NCBI GenBank assembly: GCA_900467745.1
Contig: UBQW01000051.1
Span: 62,001 to 126,000 of the forward strand
Direction of reading: 5' to 3'
Length of the DNA stretch: 64,000 bases
Source: Hyphomicrobiales bacterium
GTDB lineage: Bacteria; Pseudomonadota; Alphaproteobacteria; Rhizobiales; Rhizobiaceae
A program made the position numbers and the translations under genes. The notes below the pieces were generated by a model that searched no databases, was not told the origin of the DNA, and saw only the letters and a program-made list of their open reading frames with translations. Shown in pieces: positions 27,609 through 36,053 of this stretch. Position 1 is the stretch's first letter. Every line of letters starts with the position of its first letter.

Positions 27609-27678
27609 CGTGCACCCGTTACGAGTTCTGACGCGTATGCATTTCCATTCTGATCCTGCGACGCGCCAAAACCAAAAG

Positions 27679-30321
27679 CTATTCCAATGCGACCGCGGCT
27701 CGCAGCGAGACTTCAATTCGCGCCATCCAGGCTGCCGTGCCCTGTTCGTCTGCGATCGCATAGGCACGTCTGAGGGCGTCTTCAGTCGCCTTGTTCGGAT
27801 GCCCCGCCGATCGGAGGGCCGCGATGCGCAGCAGTTCGGGTCCGCACCAGAGGCTTCCTTCTGCGTCATGTCTGCTCGTAAGGTTGTCGCCATAGGCATC
27901 CGGGCTGATTGCCGCGAAGACTTCCGCCTGCATCGCGGTGGCATCCCTGGGAAATACGGTCTTGCCTTCCAGAATAGCTGCAAAACCCTCGGCCCAGACC
28001 TGCCAATAACGTAATCCTCTCCTGGTCGTGCGGCGCATCAGATGGCCGTTCCATTCTTTCGCACGCGCAAGTTCGCCGCACCATAGGGCTACGGGAATGC
28101 ATCCGATGGCAAGCCCGTAGCAGATAGACAGGTCGTGATCGAGCGAGAGAACGTCGGCGGCACAATCCTTTGCAAGCGACAGCGCGCCCCCAGCATCGCC
28201 CTGCAACCAGGTAATGCGCATGAGCAAGGCCAGCACCGCCGTCTTCCCGTCAACCTGTGCGTGGTTCGTATGATTGGCGCGGACGGGAGCATCGTCACCC
28301 GCAATCACCTTCATCAACAGTTCGAGCGCCTGCGCCTGATTGCCGATGAAATGATGGGAGAGTGCAAACATATGATCGGCGGTCTGGATGTTCGCGAGTT
28401 CTCCGGTCGCATAGGCCGGTTCCTTGAACTGTTCCGCAAGAACGAGACTTTCCCCGTAGTTGCCGAACAGGATAGCGCGGGCCCACAGTCCCCATACGGC
28501 TCTCAGTTTATGGGATGGAAGATCGAGCTGGTCGGCAATCTCTCCCGCCCGCAGAAACGCGTTGTTCATTTCCTCGGTCGGGCCAGCCGTATGCCACAGA
28601 GCATGACCATAGGTCGTCTGAAGCTCGAACTCCGCAACCGAACCGACCAGCTCGGTCCCCGCAATAACACTCATGGCCCTGCGAGCGATCGCCAGGTATT
28701 CGGAGGGAAGCGAAAGATGGAACCAGAGCGATGCCGAAGCGATGATCAGTTCTACGCCGAGTTGTTTGTCCCCGGTGCTGAATGCCCAATCGAACAGGGC
28801 GCGAAGATCATCGACCCGCCAGCTGTTGGCGGAAAGCCATTTGCCCGGGTTCTTCCCGTCCCATGTCGTTATCTCCGAAGCGAAGAGCTTGAGGCACTGT
28901 TGCGCGTGCCTTCGCATCACCTCGTCGAATTCCGTCCCCTTGCCAAGCTTCTCTGCCGCGTAAAAGCGGGTCGTATCCAGCAGGCGGTATAGGGACAAAC
29001 GGTCACGCCGGTCCATCGTCACAAGGGATTTGTCAACAAGTGCCGTCAGAGCGTCGAAGACGGCAAACTCTTCGACGTCAGCGCCGGAGCACGCGGCCAA
29101 GGCGGCATCGAGCTCGAAGGACGAGCGGAACACTGACAAACGCCGGAAAACCGCCTTCTCGCTTTCGGACAGAAGATCATGGCTCCAGTCGAGCGTCGCG
29201 CGCAGTGTTTGCTGACGCGGCATCGCCGTTCGCCGCCCCTTCGTCAAAACGGAAAAGCGGTCGTCGAGACGCTTTGCCATCTGCTGGACGTCGAGCAGGT
29301 CCATGCGGGACGCTGCCATCTCCAGTGCGAGTGGAATGCCGTCCAGTCGCTCGCAGATATCGAGCACCGCGCAAACATCACCATCCATAAACTCGAAGCT
29401 GCTCGAACTCGCTTTTGCCTTGCTGCAAAAAAGCGCCACCGCGGAGAACTCCAACGCCTCGGCTGCAGTCATGTTCTGCTGGTGAGCAGGGACCGTCAGT
29501 GTCTGGAGGCGGAAGATCGACTCTCCGGCGGCTCGCAACGGTTCACGGCTCGTGATCAGGATGCTGACGCCTGGGGCCGATTGCAAAATCGTTTCGGCCA
29601 ATTGCGCGACAGCATCAACGACGTGCTCGCAATTGTCGAATACGATGAGCACGGTCTGCGTAGCAAGGGCCGCAACTATGGCATCCTCTGCCACGCCCGC
29701 AACCGCCAAGCCCAGTTGGCTGGCCAGCGCGGATACCACCAGGCTTCCGTTCGAAAGCGGCGCCAGATCGACGAAGCAGCCGGCTATCTCCTGTTCGTCG
29801 GCCACCCTGTGTGCGACCGCGAGGGCAACCGTCGTCTTACCAATTCCACCCGGGCCCGCGATCGTGACGAGTCGCTTGTCAGGAAAGAGCTCTGCCAGTC
29901 CCTGGATGACCTCGTCACGGCCGATGACCTGTCCAAGGTTCGCGGGAAGGAAAAAGGACAGGGGCTTTGCCTCGACCGCCGCCTTCTGGGCGCCCGCCCC
30001 GGTCGCGACCACGGGAACGACCCATCTGTAGCCACGCCCGGTCTCATTCTGGATGAAGCTGGTGCCATCGGTCGTCTCACCCAGGGTCTTGCGCAAAGCC
30101 GAAAGATGGACCCGCATGGCATTTTCATCGACGGTCGCGTCCGGCCACGCCCGCTCCATCAGCTGATCCTTGGTGACCAGTTCTCCTGCGCGCTCCACCA
30201 GCAGGATGAGGAGTTCCAGCGCTCGTGCACCAAGCCGGACAGGCTCCCCATTGGAAAACAGTGCCCTCTGCGCAATCGAGAGTGTGAAACGGTCGAATTG
30301 GTAGGAGGTGCTGTCTTGCAT
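27679..30321 (-). CDS. Winged-helix regulator fused to a STAND-type ATPase
   Basis: An 880-residue signalling protein. Residues 8-103 form an OmpR/PhoB-type winged helix (SALRKTLGET ... TGRGYRWVV). Residues about 130-450 are an NB-ARC-like ATPase with Walker A GPGGIGKTT (156-164) and Walker B LIVFDNCEH, followed by ITSREPL. The rest is a long helical-repeat region that probably senses a ligand. It has no receiver domain, so regulation is probably nucleotide-driven assembly. It is divergent from the AraC/esterase pair 236 bp away, its most likely target. No operator is visible. Confidence 0.88.
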   Translation of the reverse strand: MQDSTSYQFDRFTLSIAQRALFSNGEPVRLGARALELLILLVERAGELVTKDQLMERAWPDATVDENAMRVHLSALRKTLGETTDGTSFIQNETGRGYRWVVPVVATGAGAQKAAVEAKPLSFFLPANLGQVIGRDEVIQGLAELFPDKRLVTIAGPGGIGKTTVALAVAHRVADEQEIAGCFVDLAPLSNGSLVVSALASQLGLAVAGVAEDAIVAALATQTVLIVFDNCEHVVDAVAQLAETILQSAPGVSILITSREPLRAAGESIFRLQTLTVPAHQQNMTAAEALEFSAVALFCSKAKASSSSFEFMDGDVCAVLDICERLDGIPLALEMAASRMDLLDVQQMAKRLDDRFSVLTKGRRTAMPRQQTLRATLDWSHDLLSESEKAVFRRLSVFRSSFELDAALAACSGADVEEFAVFDALTALVDKSLVTMDRRDRLSLYRLLDTTRFYAAEKLGKGTEFDEVMRRHAQQCLKLFASEITTWDGKNPGKWLSANSWRVDDLRALFDWAFSTGDKQLGVELIIASASLWFHLSLPSEYLAIARRAMSVIAGTELVGSVAEFELQTTYGHALWHTAGPTEEMNNAFLRAGEIADQLDLPSHKLRAVWGLWARAILFGNYGESLVLAEQFKEPAYATGELANIQTADHMFALSHHFIGNQAQALELLMKVIAGDDAPVRANHTNHAQVDGKTAVLALLMRITWLQGDAGGALSLAKDCAADVLSLDHDLSICYGLAIGCIPVALWCGELARAKEWNGHLMRRTTRRGLRYWQVWAEGFAAILEGKTVFPRDATAMQAEVFAAISPDAYGDNLTSRHDAEGSLWCGPELLRIAALRSAGHPNKATEDALRRAYAIADEQGTAAWMARIEVSLRAAVALE

Positions 30322-30557
30322 GATCGTCCATAAATTGGGGCGCTTCGGTCATCCATCTTATCAATTAGGAAGCCCGGCGTCCTTTGAAGGAATTCCTTTT
30401 CTTGCACAAAACGACCGTGCAGGGCGCGTCCCGCAAAGTGGCCTTAATCGCCTTTGCAACTCTTCACAAAGCTTAATTCACGGTCCTGGCCCCGCCGGCA
30501 GTAAATGTTGGTCATCGACAAACGTCATTCACGCCAACCAGCCGAAAGGAATTTCCG

Positions 30558-31094
30558 ATGTCTTTCTATCGCGTTAACGAAGCCGGTCCGATCTCACCAA
30601 TCGCCGTCAAGGATCTGCCCGCAAGCATCGCATCGACCCTGACCGAACTCCTCGATCAGGCCGGTTTCGAGGTGGATCGCGACATCGACGCCGTCAGAGC
30701 CTGCCTCGACAAGGCGCGAGCGCTCCTGCGAACGGAACCGAAGCCGGAATTTACCGGCGGTCTGGCACCGTGGCAGATGAAGCGCGTCAGCCGGTTCGTT
30801 GAAGAGCATCTGTCGTCGTCTATCCGCTGCGAAGATCTTGCGGCTCTCTGCCGCCTGAGCGTCAGCCACTTCTCGAAATCGTTTCGCCAGAGTTTCGGTG
30901 TCCCACCGCATGCATATGTTCAGGCTAGGCGCATCGATCGCGCCAAGACGTTGCTGATTGAAAGCGGCGAGCCGCTTGTACAGATCGCGCTTGAGTGCGG
31001 AATGGCCGACCAGGCTCACCTCTCGCGGCTCTTTCGGCAAGCGACCGGGCAGACTCCCAGCAGCTTCCGCCGCCGCCACGCCTACGCGGAATGA
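30558..31094 (+). CDS. AraC-family regulator, short form
   Basis: A 178-residue protein with an AraC double helix-turn-helix at about 75-172 (IRCEDLAALCRLSVSHFSKSF ... LVQIALECGMADQAHLSRLF, then GQTPSSFRR). The N-terminal 70 residues are too short for a classic sugar-binding domain. AAGGA precedes the ATG. The downstream esterase-like gene begins at or just past its stop, so the two are cotranscribed. Confidence 0.87.
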   Translation: MSFYRVNEAGPISPIAVKDLPASIASTLTELLDQAGFEVDRDIDAVRACLDKARALLRTEPKPEFTGGLAPWQMKRVSRFVEEHLSSSIRCEDLAALCRLSVSHFSKSFRQSFGVPPHAYVQARRIDRAKTLLIESGEPLVQIALECGMADQAHLSRLFRQATGQTPSSFRRRHAYAE

Positions 31095-31126
31095 TCTCCC
31101 GAGCCCTCAACGAAAGTAAACAAAAA

Positions 31127-32062
31127 ATGCCGGTTCACATCACGCCTGCCTCGGCCAATCCCGTTCTCGATACCCTGACCCAGGAATTCCTGGACCGCTT
31201 TCCGGGTCCGGCGAGAAGCATCGAGGAATTGAGAGAGCGCACGTCCGAGACCAATGCCTCCCGGCATGCCGCAGCCCGGGTGATCGACATCGACGTCGAA
31301 TTCCCGCAAGACCACATTCGTGGCAGCCTGGTCCTTCCGGAAGGTGCAGGTTCACCGAGCCCAGTCCTTGTCTTTTTCTGCGCGGCCAGGGCAAGAGAAG
31401 GCGGCCCCATGAATGCGACGCGCTTGTGCCTCGATCTCGCCGTTGCCAGCGGGATCGCGGTCTTCTGCCTCGACACAAGTCAGGGGCAATTGTCGGCAAG
31501 GGTGGCATGTGCCCTTTCAACTCTCTCGGGCATCCAGCATAACGGCCGCTCCCTTGGGCTCGATGGCTCGCGATTGGCGGTGGCGGGGGATGGTATCGGT
31601 GCGAAAGTCGCCGCGGTCGTTTCGATGATCGCAAAGAATCGTCCGGATCCCGCGATCGCGCTTCAGATTCTATTCAACCCTATATTCTCAGATCGCCTCG
31701 GGAACGCCTCCTATAAAGCCTTTGCCGAAGGACCATGGATGACAGGCGAACTCATGTCGCAAATCCTGAAAGAACTGGGTGAGCACGCAGATGCCGCACT
31801 TCCCTCGCCGACAGACGCGCGGATCAGGGAACTGGAAGGAATGCCCCCGACCCTCTTGATAACCGCCGAGAACGACATCGCAAGGGACGAAGGTGAGGAG
31901 TTCGCACGAAAACTGATGCAGGCGGATGTGAGGGTGAATGCCGTCCGCTTTCTAGGCACGATTCATGATTTTGCGGTCCTGGAACCGCTTGCCGACACTC
32001 CGGCTGCGCGCGGCGCGGTGGCCCAGGCTGCCGCGTTGTTGAAGGAGACATTCAATGCCTAA
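31127..32062 (+). CDS. HSL-type alpha/beta hydrolase homologue lacking catalytic motifs
   Basis: A protein of about 311 residues that follows the hormone-sensitive-lipase-like acetylesterase pattern throughout (LDLAVASGIAVF, LDGSRLAVAG, LLITAENDIARDEGEEFARKL, GTIHDFAVL). Two essential motifs are gone: the HGGG oxyanion loop is replaced by FFCAARAREGG (83-93), and the nucleophile elbow GxSxGG reads GDGIGA, with Gly156 (GGT at 31592-31594) where Ser is expected. Asp and His survive. It is therefore probably a non-catalytic binding or regulatory protein. An alternative ATG at 31091 overlaps the AraC stop (ATGA) and adds 12 residues. The AraC partner is likely functionally linked. Confidence 0.85.
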   Translation: MPVHITPASANPVLDTLTQEFLDRFPGPARSIEELRERTSETNASRHAAARVIDIDVEFPQDHIRGSLVLPEGAGSPSPVLVFFCAARAREGGPMNATRLCLDLAVASGIAVFCLDTSQGQLSARVACALSTLSGIQHNGRSLGLDGSRLAVAGDGIGAKVAAVVSMIAKNRPDPAIALQILFNPIFSDRLGNASYKAFAEGPWMTGELMSQILKELGEHADAALPSPTDARIRELEGMPPTLLITAENDIARDEGEEFARKLMQADVRVNAVRFLGTIHDFAVLEPLADTPAARGAVAQAAALLKETFNA

Positions 32063-32120
32063 CATCCCTGGAATCCGTGACGAAAAGCATTCCCGACTGC
32101 GCTCACGAGACTGTCGGCTC

Positions 32121-32978
32121 TCAACCGCCGTTCGAGAGGAGGGCAACCGCAAGTTCGACAAATGCCCTGAGACGTCCGGAGCGCCGGATATCGCGATGAT
32201 AACCCATCCAAATATCGCGACCTGGCGGGTCCTCGCCCAGATCCAGCCGCTGCAGATTTGGCTGCTTGTCTCCGACGGGGCGAGGCAGAACAGCGATGCC
32301 GACGCCGGCGCTGCTCATTTGCGCCTGGACGTTGCGGTTGTTCGATCTCACGATGACCTTGGCCTTAGGAAGCTTCGACTTCAGCCAGTCGATATCGGGA
32401 AAGGCGCCGAGGGAGGTATCCATGGTGACGAGTGCGCAACCTTGCCCTTCGCCGGCGCGGGGCGGCGCTTTGTCCGCCGCCGCATAGACCCCGTAAGGCA
32501 TCTCGACGAGCTTGCGCTGGACGACGTCTGCTTCGGTGAACGGCGAGATGCGGAACGCGACATCGGCCTCTCGCTGCGCAAGGCTGAACAGTCTCGTCCC
32601 GGTCAGGATTTCCATGTCGACATGAGGATACATTTGCGCAAAGTCGGCGACGACGGGCGGAAGGACCCAGGCTCCGAACCAATCCGGGGAGGAAATTCGA
32701 AGGGTACCCTCAAGCTTCTGTACATCTCCGGCCAGCCGCCTTTGGATCGCCAAGGCATTCTCTTCCATATGCTCGGCAATCGATAGCACCGTCGAGCCCT
32801 CTTCGGTGAGAACGTAGCCGTCGCTGGTTCGCTGAAAAAGCGTCTGCCCTGTCGCTTCCTCCATCGCTCGCAAACGCCGGCTGATGGTCGGGTGGCTGAG
32901 CTTCAGGGAGCGGCCGGCCGCTCCCAGCGTTCCTTCCCTGGCAACAGCAAGGAAAATCCTGACATCACTCCATTCCAT
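32121..32978 (-). CDS. LysR-family transcriptional regulator
   Basis: A 285-residue regulator with an N-terminal winged helix (residues 1-60, LGAAGRSLKLSHPTISRRLRAMEE) and a periplasmic-binding-like effector domain (about 88-280). It is divergent from the MFS gene, with a 104-bp shared promoter region that contains a TGCA-N11-TGCA dyad, the classic arrangement for a LysR protein controlling its neighbour. The effector is unknown. Confidence 0.9.
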   Translation of the reverse strand: MEWSDVRIFLAVAREGTLGAAGRSLKLSHPTISRRLRAMEEATGQTLFQRTSDGYVLTEEGSTVLSIAEHMEENALAIQRRLAGDVQKLEGTLRISSPDWFGAWVLPPVVADFAQMYPHVDMEILTGTRLFSLAQREADVAFRISPFTEADVVQRKLVEMPYGVYAAADKAPPRAGEGQGCALVTMDTSLGAFPDIDWLKSKLPKAKVIVRSNNRNVQAQMSSAGVGIAVLPRPVGDKQPNLQRLDLGEDPPGRDIWMGYHRDIRRSGRLRAFVELAVALLSNGG

Positions 32979-33010
32979 ATCCGTCCCCGTTCAAAAACGT
33001 ACGAGGACTG

Positions 33011-33029
33011 TGCATTGTCTTCGATTGCA
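33011..33029. promoter_or_regulatory. Candidate LysR operator
   Basis: TGCA-N11-TGCA lies midway between the divergent LysR and MFS genes and resembles the T-N11-A dyad bound by LysR proteins. The assignment rests on position and spacing only. Confidence 0.4.
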
Positions 33030-33082
33030 GAACAAGGACGTCAGTCCGATATTTCCAGCCACCAACCCATGAGGACGTCGAT

Positions 33083-34249
33083 ATGACCATCCATTATCAA
33101 ACGACGGCGCTGCCAAAGATGACGACGCCGCTCACCTTCGCGATGGCGCTAGGCGCCGGAGCGGCCGTAGCCAATATCTACTACAATCAGCCAATGCTGG
33201 AATTGATCGGCAAGGATCTACCGCTTGCCGCCACGCTGATCTCGCCGGTCACCCAACTCGGCTACGCTCTGGGGCTGTTTCTGCTGGTTCCCATGGGAGA
33301 TATAGTCGAGCGCAAGCGCCTAATCGTGGGTCAATTTGTCATTCTTGCCATTGCGCTCCTAGGCGTCGCCTACGCCGGCAACACTACAATGATCGTGATC
33401 TTCTCTGCGCTTGTCGGCGTATCGTCGACGGTCGCGCAGCAGATCATCCCATTTGCGGTCCACCTTACAACGCCCGCGAAACGCGGCGCGACAGTGGGAA
33501 CGCTGCTATCCGGCGTGCTTGGGGGAATTCTTTTGAGCCGAACAGTCGCGGGCTACATCGGCACGACCCTGGGCTGGCGCGAAATGTACATGATCGCGGT
33601 CGCGGTCGCCCTCATCGGCGCCGTGGGCATGTGGGGCATCCTGCCCTCCCTTCCAAGCTCGGTTTCGATGCGGTACCGGACACTGATATCTTCGATCGGC
33701 ACGCTGTGGAAGGAATTTCCGGAACTTCGGCGGGCAGCCGTGACGCAGGCCCTGATATTTGCTGGTTTTTCGGCATTCTGGACCGCACTGCCGTTTCGTC
33801 TCGCCCAGCCTGATCTCGGACTCGGCGCCGAGGTCGCAGGTCTCTTCGGCATCGTCGGCGCAGTCGGTGTAATTGCCGCTCCGATCGCCGGCCGCGTTGC
33901 CGACGTCAGAGGACCGGCCATCGTCGTGCGGCTCGGCGCTATCATTGCCCTGTCTTCGTGGGCGCTCTTTGCGGCGTCTCCGACCATAGCGGGCCTTGTC
34001 ATCGGGGTCATTGCCCTGGACTTCGGAATGCAGAGCGCTTTGGTATCGAACCAGTCGCTGGTCTATGCGCTGAACCCCAACGCGCGTGCCCGTCTCAACA
34101 CGGTCCTGATGGGTTCCATGTTCCTTGGCGGCGCGATCGGATCGGCCGTGTCCATTGCAGTGTGGACGAATGCCGGGTGGCTCGGTGTCGCAGCGGTCGG
34201 CGGGCTTGTCAGCGCTATCGCAGTTGCACTGCAACTCGGACGCAAGTAA
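33083..34249 (+). CDS. MFS transporter
   Basis: A 388-residue inner-membrane transporter with twelve predicted helices. The loop 2-3 motif (PMGDIVERKRLI) and the NIYYNQPMLELI start are typical of a branch of proton-driven drug or metabolite exporters. GAGGAC lies upstream of the ATG. It is probably controlled by the divergent LysR protein. The cargo is unknown. Confidence 0.88.
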   Translation: MTIHYQTTALPKMTTPLTFAMALGAGAAVANIYYNQPMLELIGKDLPLAATLISPVTQLGYALGLFLLVPMGDIVERKRLIVGQFVILAIALLGVAYAGNTTMIVIFSALVGVSSTVAQQIIPFAVHLTTPAKRGATVGTLLSGVLGGILLSRTVAGYIGTTLGWREMYMIAVAVALIGAVGMWGILPSLPSSVSMRYRTLISSIGTLWKEFPELRRAAVTQALIFAGFSAFWTALPFRLAQPDLGLGAEVAGLFGIVGAVGVIAAPIAGRVADVRGPAIVVRLGAIIALSSWALFAASPTIAGLVIGVIALDFGMQSALVSNQSLVYALNPNARARLNTVLMGSMFLGGAIGSAVSIAVWTNAGWLGVAAVGGLVSAIAVALQLGRK

Positions 34250-34281
34250 ATGTACAGTGAAGATCGGACAAGCTTAACCGT

Positions 34282-34488
34282 CTAGGTGTTTAGTCCCGGC
34301 ATTTGATGGTGCGGGTTGAGTTTAAACCGTTCTGGCTCTGTTGCCCAGATTTTGCAGATATATTCATAGGGTGTGAGGCAACGCAGCGTTTAAAGCCGGC
34401 GGCCGTAAATGTAGGCGTCAATGAAGTCTTGGAGGTGGGCTTTTAACTGGGCATGGCTGTCATAGTGGTAACGTTTGACAGTCGCTTC
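34282..34488 (-). mobile_element. Remnant of an IS481-family transposase C-terminus
   Basis: The minus strand encodes ATVKRYHYDSHAQLKAHLQDF, then YIYGRRL, an in-frame stop (TAA where a lysine codon is expected), TLRCLTPYEYICKIW and finally MPGLNT with its stop. This is the conserved end of IS481-type transposases. The catalytic DDE portion upstream is missing, and no inverted-repeat ends were identified. It is an inactive relic. Confidence 0.75.
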
Positions 34489-34703
34489 CTGAACTTGCCT
34501 GCGGACGGCCAGCTTTCATCCAGTCTCTATGACGGAGTGTCCCTTTTAACTTTGTCGGCCCGTCGAAAACGTTGCGGATAATTCTCTCGTGGCCGACGCG
34601 CGCCAACCCAAGGTGGGATAACGATGCACCGGGTTGTAACCGGTGCACCGTAGTAAACGCTGCCTAAGCCGATTGTGTGACCGTTCTTTAACATTGGCGG
34701 GCC
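34489..34703. other. Non-coding scar beside the IS remnant
   Basis: No gene is recognisable here. An inverted repeat TGCACCGG...CCGGTGCA with a 7-base spacer lies at 34625-34647. The stretch probably accumulated from past insertions and lies just beyond the SRAP gene stop, so the repeat may end that transcript. Confidence 0.35.
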
Positions 34704-35348
34704 TCAAAGCAGCAGCGGCGCCTCGGTTGCAGTCTTCTTTTTCGCCCATAGCTCGCTTGTCCGCTCCATCGTCACCAACTCGGGCGGAAATGTCCGCTTC
34801 TGGAATGCGAGGGCATCATCGAAGCTACCGTGAAGCCACTGTTCGTACTCGTCGGCATGCAGGAGAACCGGCATGCGATTGTGCACCGGCTGGATCGCCT
34901 CGTTGGCGTCCGTCATGACACCAGAATAGACGGGACCCCATTCGTCGCTGACGCGCCACAGCCCTGCCCAGGCGAACACCGGCTGATCTTTCAGCGAAAA
35001 CCACGTCCGGGTCATCCTGCCCTTCTCACCCTCGGCTTCAGCAAAACCTGTGACCGGGATCAGGCACCGCCATTGGGGTTTTCTGGCGAGACCGATCCAC
35101 ATGCCTTTTGCAAGGTCAGCGATGTTGTTGACAGGCTTTGGCTTGGCTTCTGGTTTCATGCCTTTCAGGCGGAGGGGAAAGCCCCACACCATCGAGCGAA
35201 GCTCGCGAACACCTTCATTCTCCGTCACCACCATCCCGGGCGTGCCCGGATAGACTTCCTCGGGAGCGTTGGATTGCATCGGGTTCGGCACGCGAAAGTG
35301 CGCGGCCACTTCCGCGGCGGAAAGACGGACGGTGTACAAGTTGCACAT
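34704..35348 (-). CDS. SRAP-domain (HMCES/YedK) abasic-site crosslinking protein
   Basis: A 214-residue SRAP protein. In this family the cysteine exposed after Met removal bonds covalently to abasic sites in single-stranded DNA and protects them. The critical residues are present: Cys2 (MCNLYT), the Asn of PVNNIADL, the Glu of GFAEAEG and the His of PVHNRMP. AAGG precedes the ATG. It is the last gene of a minus-strand run behind imuA-imuB-dnaE2, matching the known co-occurrence of SRAP genes with SOS mutagenesis genes. Confidence 0.9.
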   Translation of the reverse strand: MCNLYTVRLSAAEVAAHFRVPNPMQSNAPEEVYPGTPGMVVTENEGVRELRSMVWGFPLRLKGMKPEAKPKPVNNIADLAKGMWIGLARKPQWRCLIPVTGFAEAEGEKGRMTRTWFSLKDQPVFAWAGLWRVSDEWGPVYSGVMTDANEAIQPVHNRMPVLLHADEYEQWLHGSFDDALAFQKRTFPPELVTMERTSELWAKKKTATEAPLLL

Positions 35349-35377
35349 GGGGCAGACCTTTCAACACGAAACCTTGG

Positions 35378-36043
35378 TTACATAAGCATGTTGTCCCGAC
35401 GGGGTGAAGCCTTGGAGGGTGACACGCCGCTTTGCCAGCGATCGCGGGTATGCAGGATGTCAAAATCATCGGATGACGGTGGATCGCGAAACTGGAATGC
35501 GATGACGTCCTCGATCGAACCGTGAAGCCAGCGGTCGTATTCCTCGGGTTTAAGCAAAACGGGCATGCGGTCGTTGAACGGCCTGATCTTCTCATTGGCA
35601 GTCATGGTCATGCCGGCAAACACGGGGCCGAAGTCGGGAGTGTTCTTGCAGAACCCCGCCCAGGCCATCAAAGGTTGGCGGTTCTTCGAAAACCACGATC
35701 GGGTTTTTGCCCCTTTTACACCGTCGGGGTTTGCAAAGTGCGTGAGAGGGATCAGGCACCGATACCTGGGATGAACGACGATGCGGTCCCAAAGCGGATT
35801 GGTGAGATCAGCAACGAGCCCAATGCGGCTCGGGGGCTCGCCTTCCCGTCGCATGTCGCGTGTCTGTCGAGGAAAGCCCCATGGGATCGACTTCAACAGC
35901 CTCAATCCATCTTTCTCAAGGACGATCAAGCCCGGAGTGCCTTCGATGGTTTCACTCGGCACCTCAAGCGCCGGCGCCATGTCGACCGCGAAATGCGCGA
36001 CAATCTCGCCCAGACTTTTGGTGACTGCAAACAGGCGCGACAC
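35378..36043 (-). CDS. Degenerate SRAP-domain paralogue without catalytic residues
   Basis: A 221-residue paralogue of the next gene that aligns along its whole length, but every active-site position is changed. It starts MSRLFAV instead of MCRLFAV, has HFANPDG where Glu is needed (GFAEAEG), PFNDRMP where His is needed, and no matching Asn. The start region reads GTGTGTCGCGCCTG: removing two bases (GC) would restore Met-Cys-Arg-Leu, so a small insertion moved initiation to the overlapping GTG at 36043. GGAG lies upstream. It follows dnaE2 by 10 bp. It may be a DNA-binding pseudoenzyme or a decaying copy; the intact 221-codon frame argues it is still made. Confidence 0.85.
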   Translation of the reverse strand: MSRLFAVTKSLGEIVAHFAVDMAPALEVPSETIEGTPGLIVLEKDGLRLLKSIPWGFPRQTRDMRREGEPPSRIGLVADLTNPLWDRIVVHPRYRCLIPLTHFANPDGVKGAKTRSWFSKNRQPLMAWAGFCKNTPDFGPVFAGMTMTANEKIRPFNDRMPVLLKPEEYDRWLHGSIEDVIAFQFRDPPSSDDFDILHTRDRWQSGVSPSKASPRRDNMLM

Positions 36044-36053
36044 ACCGGTCTCC

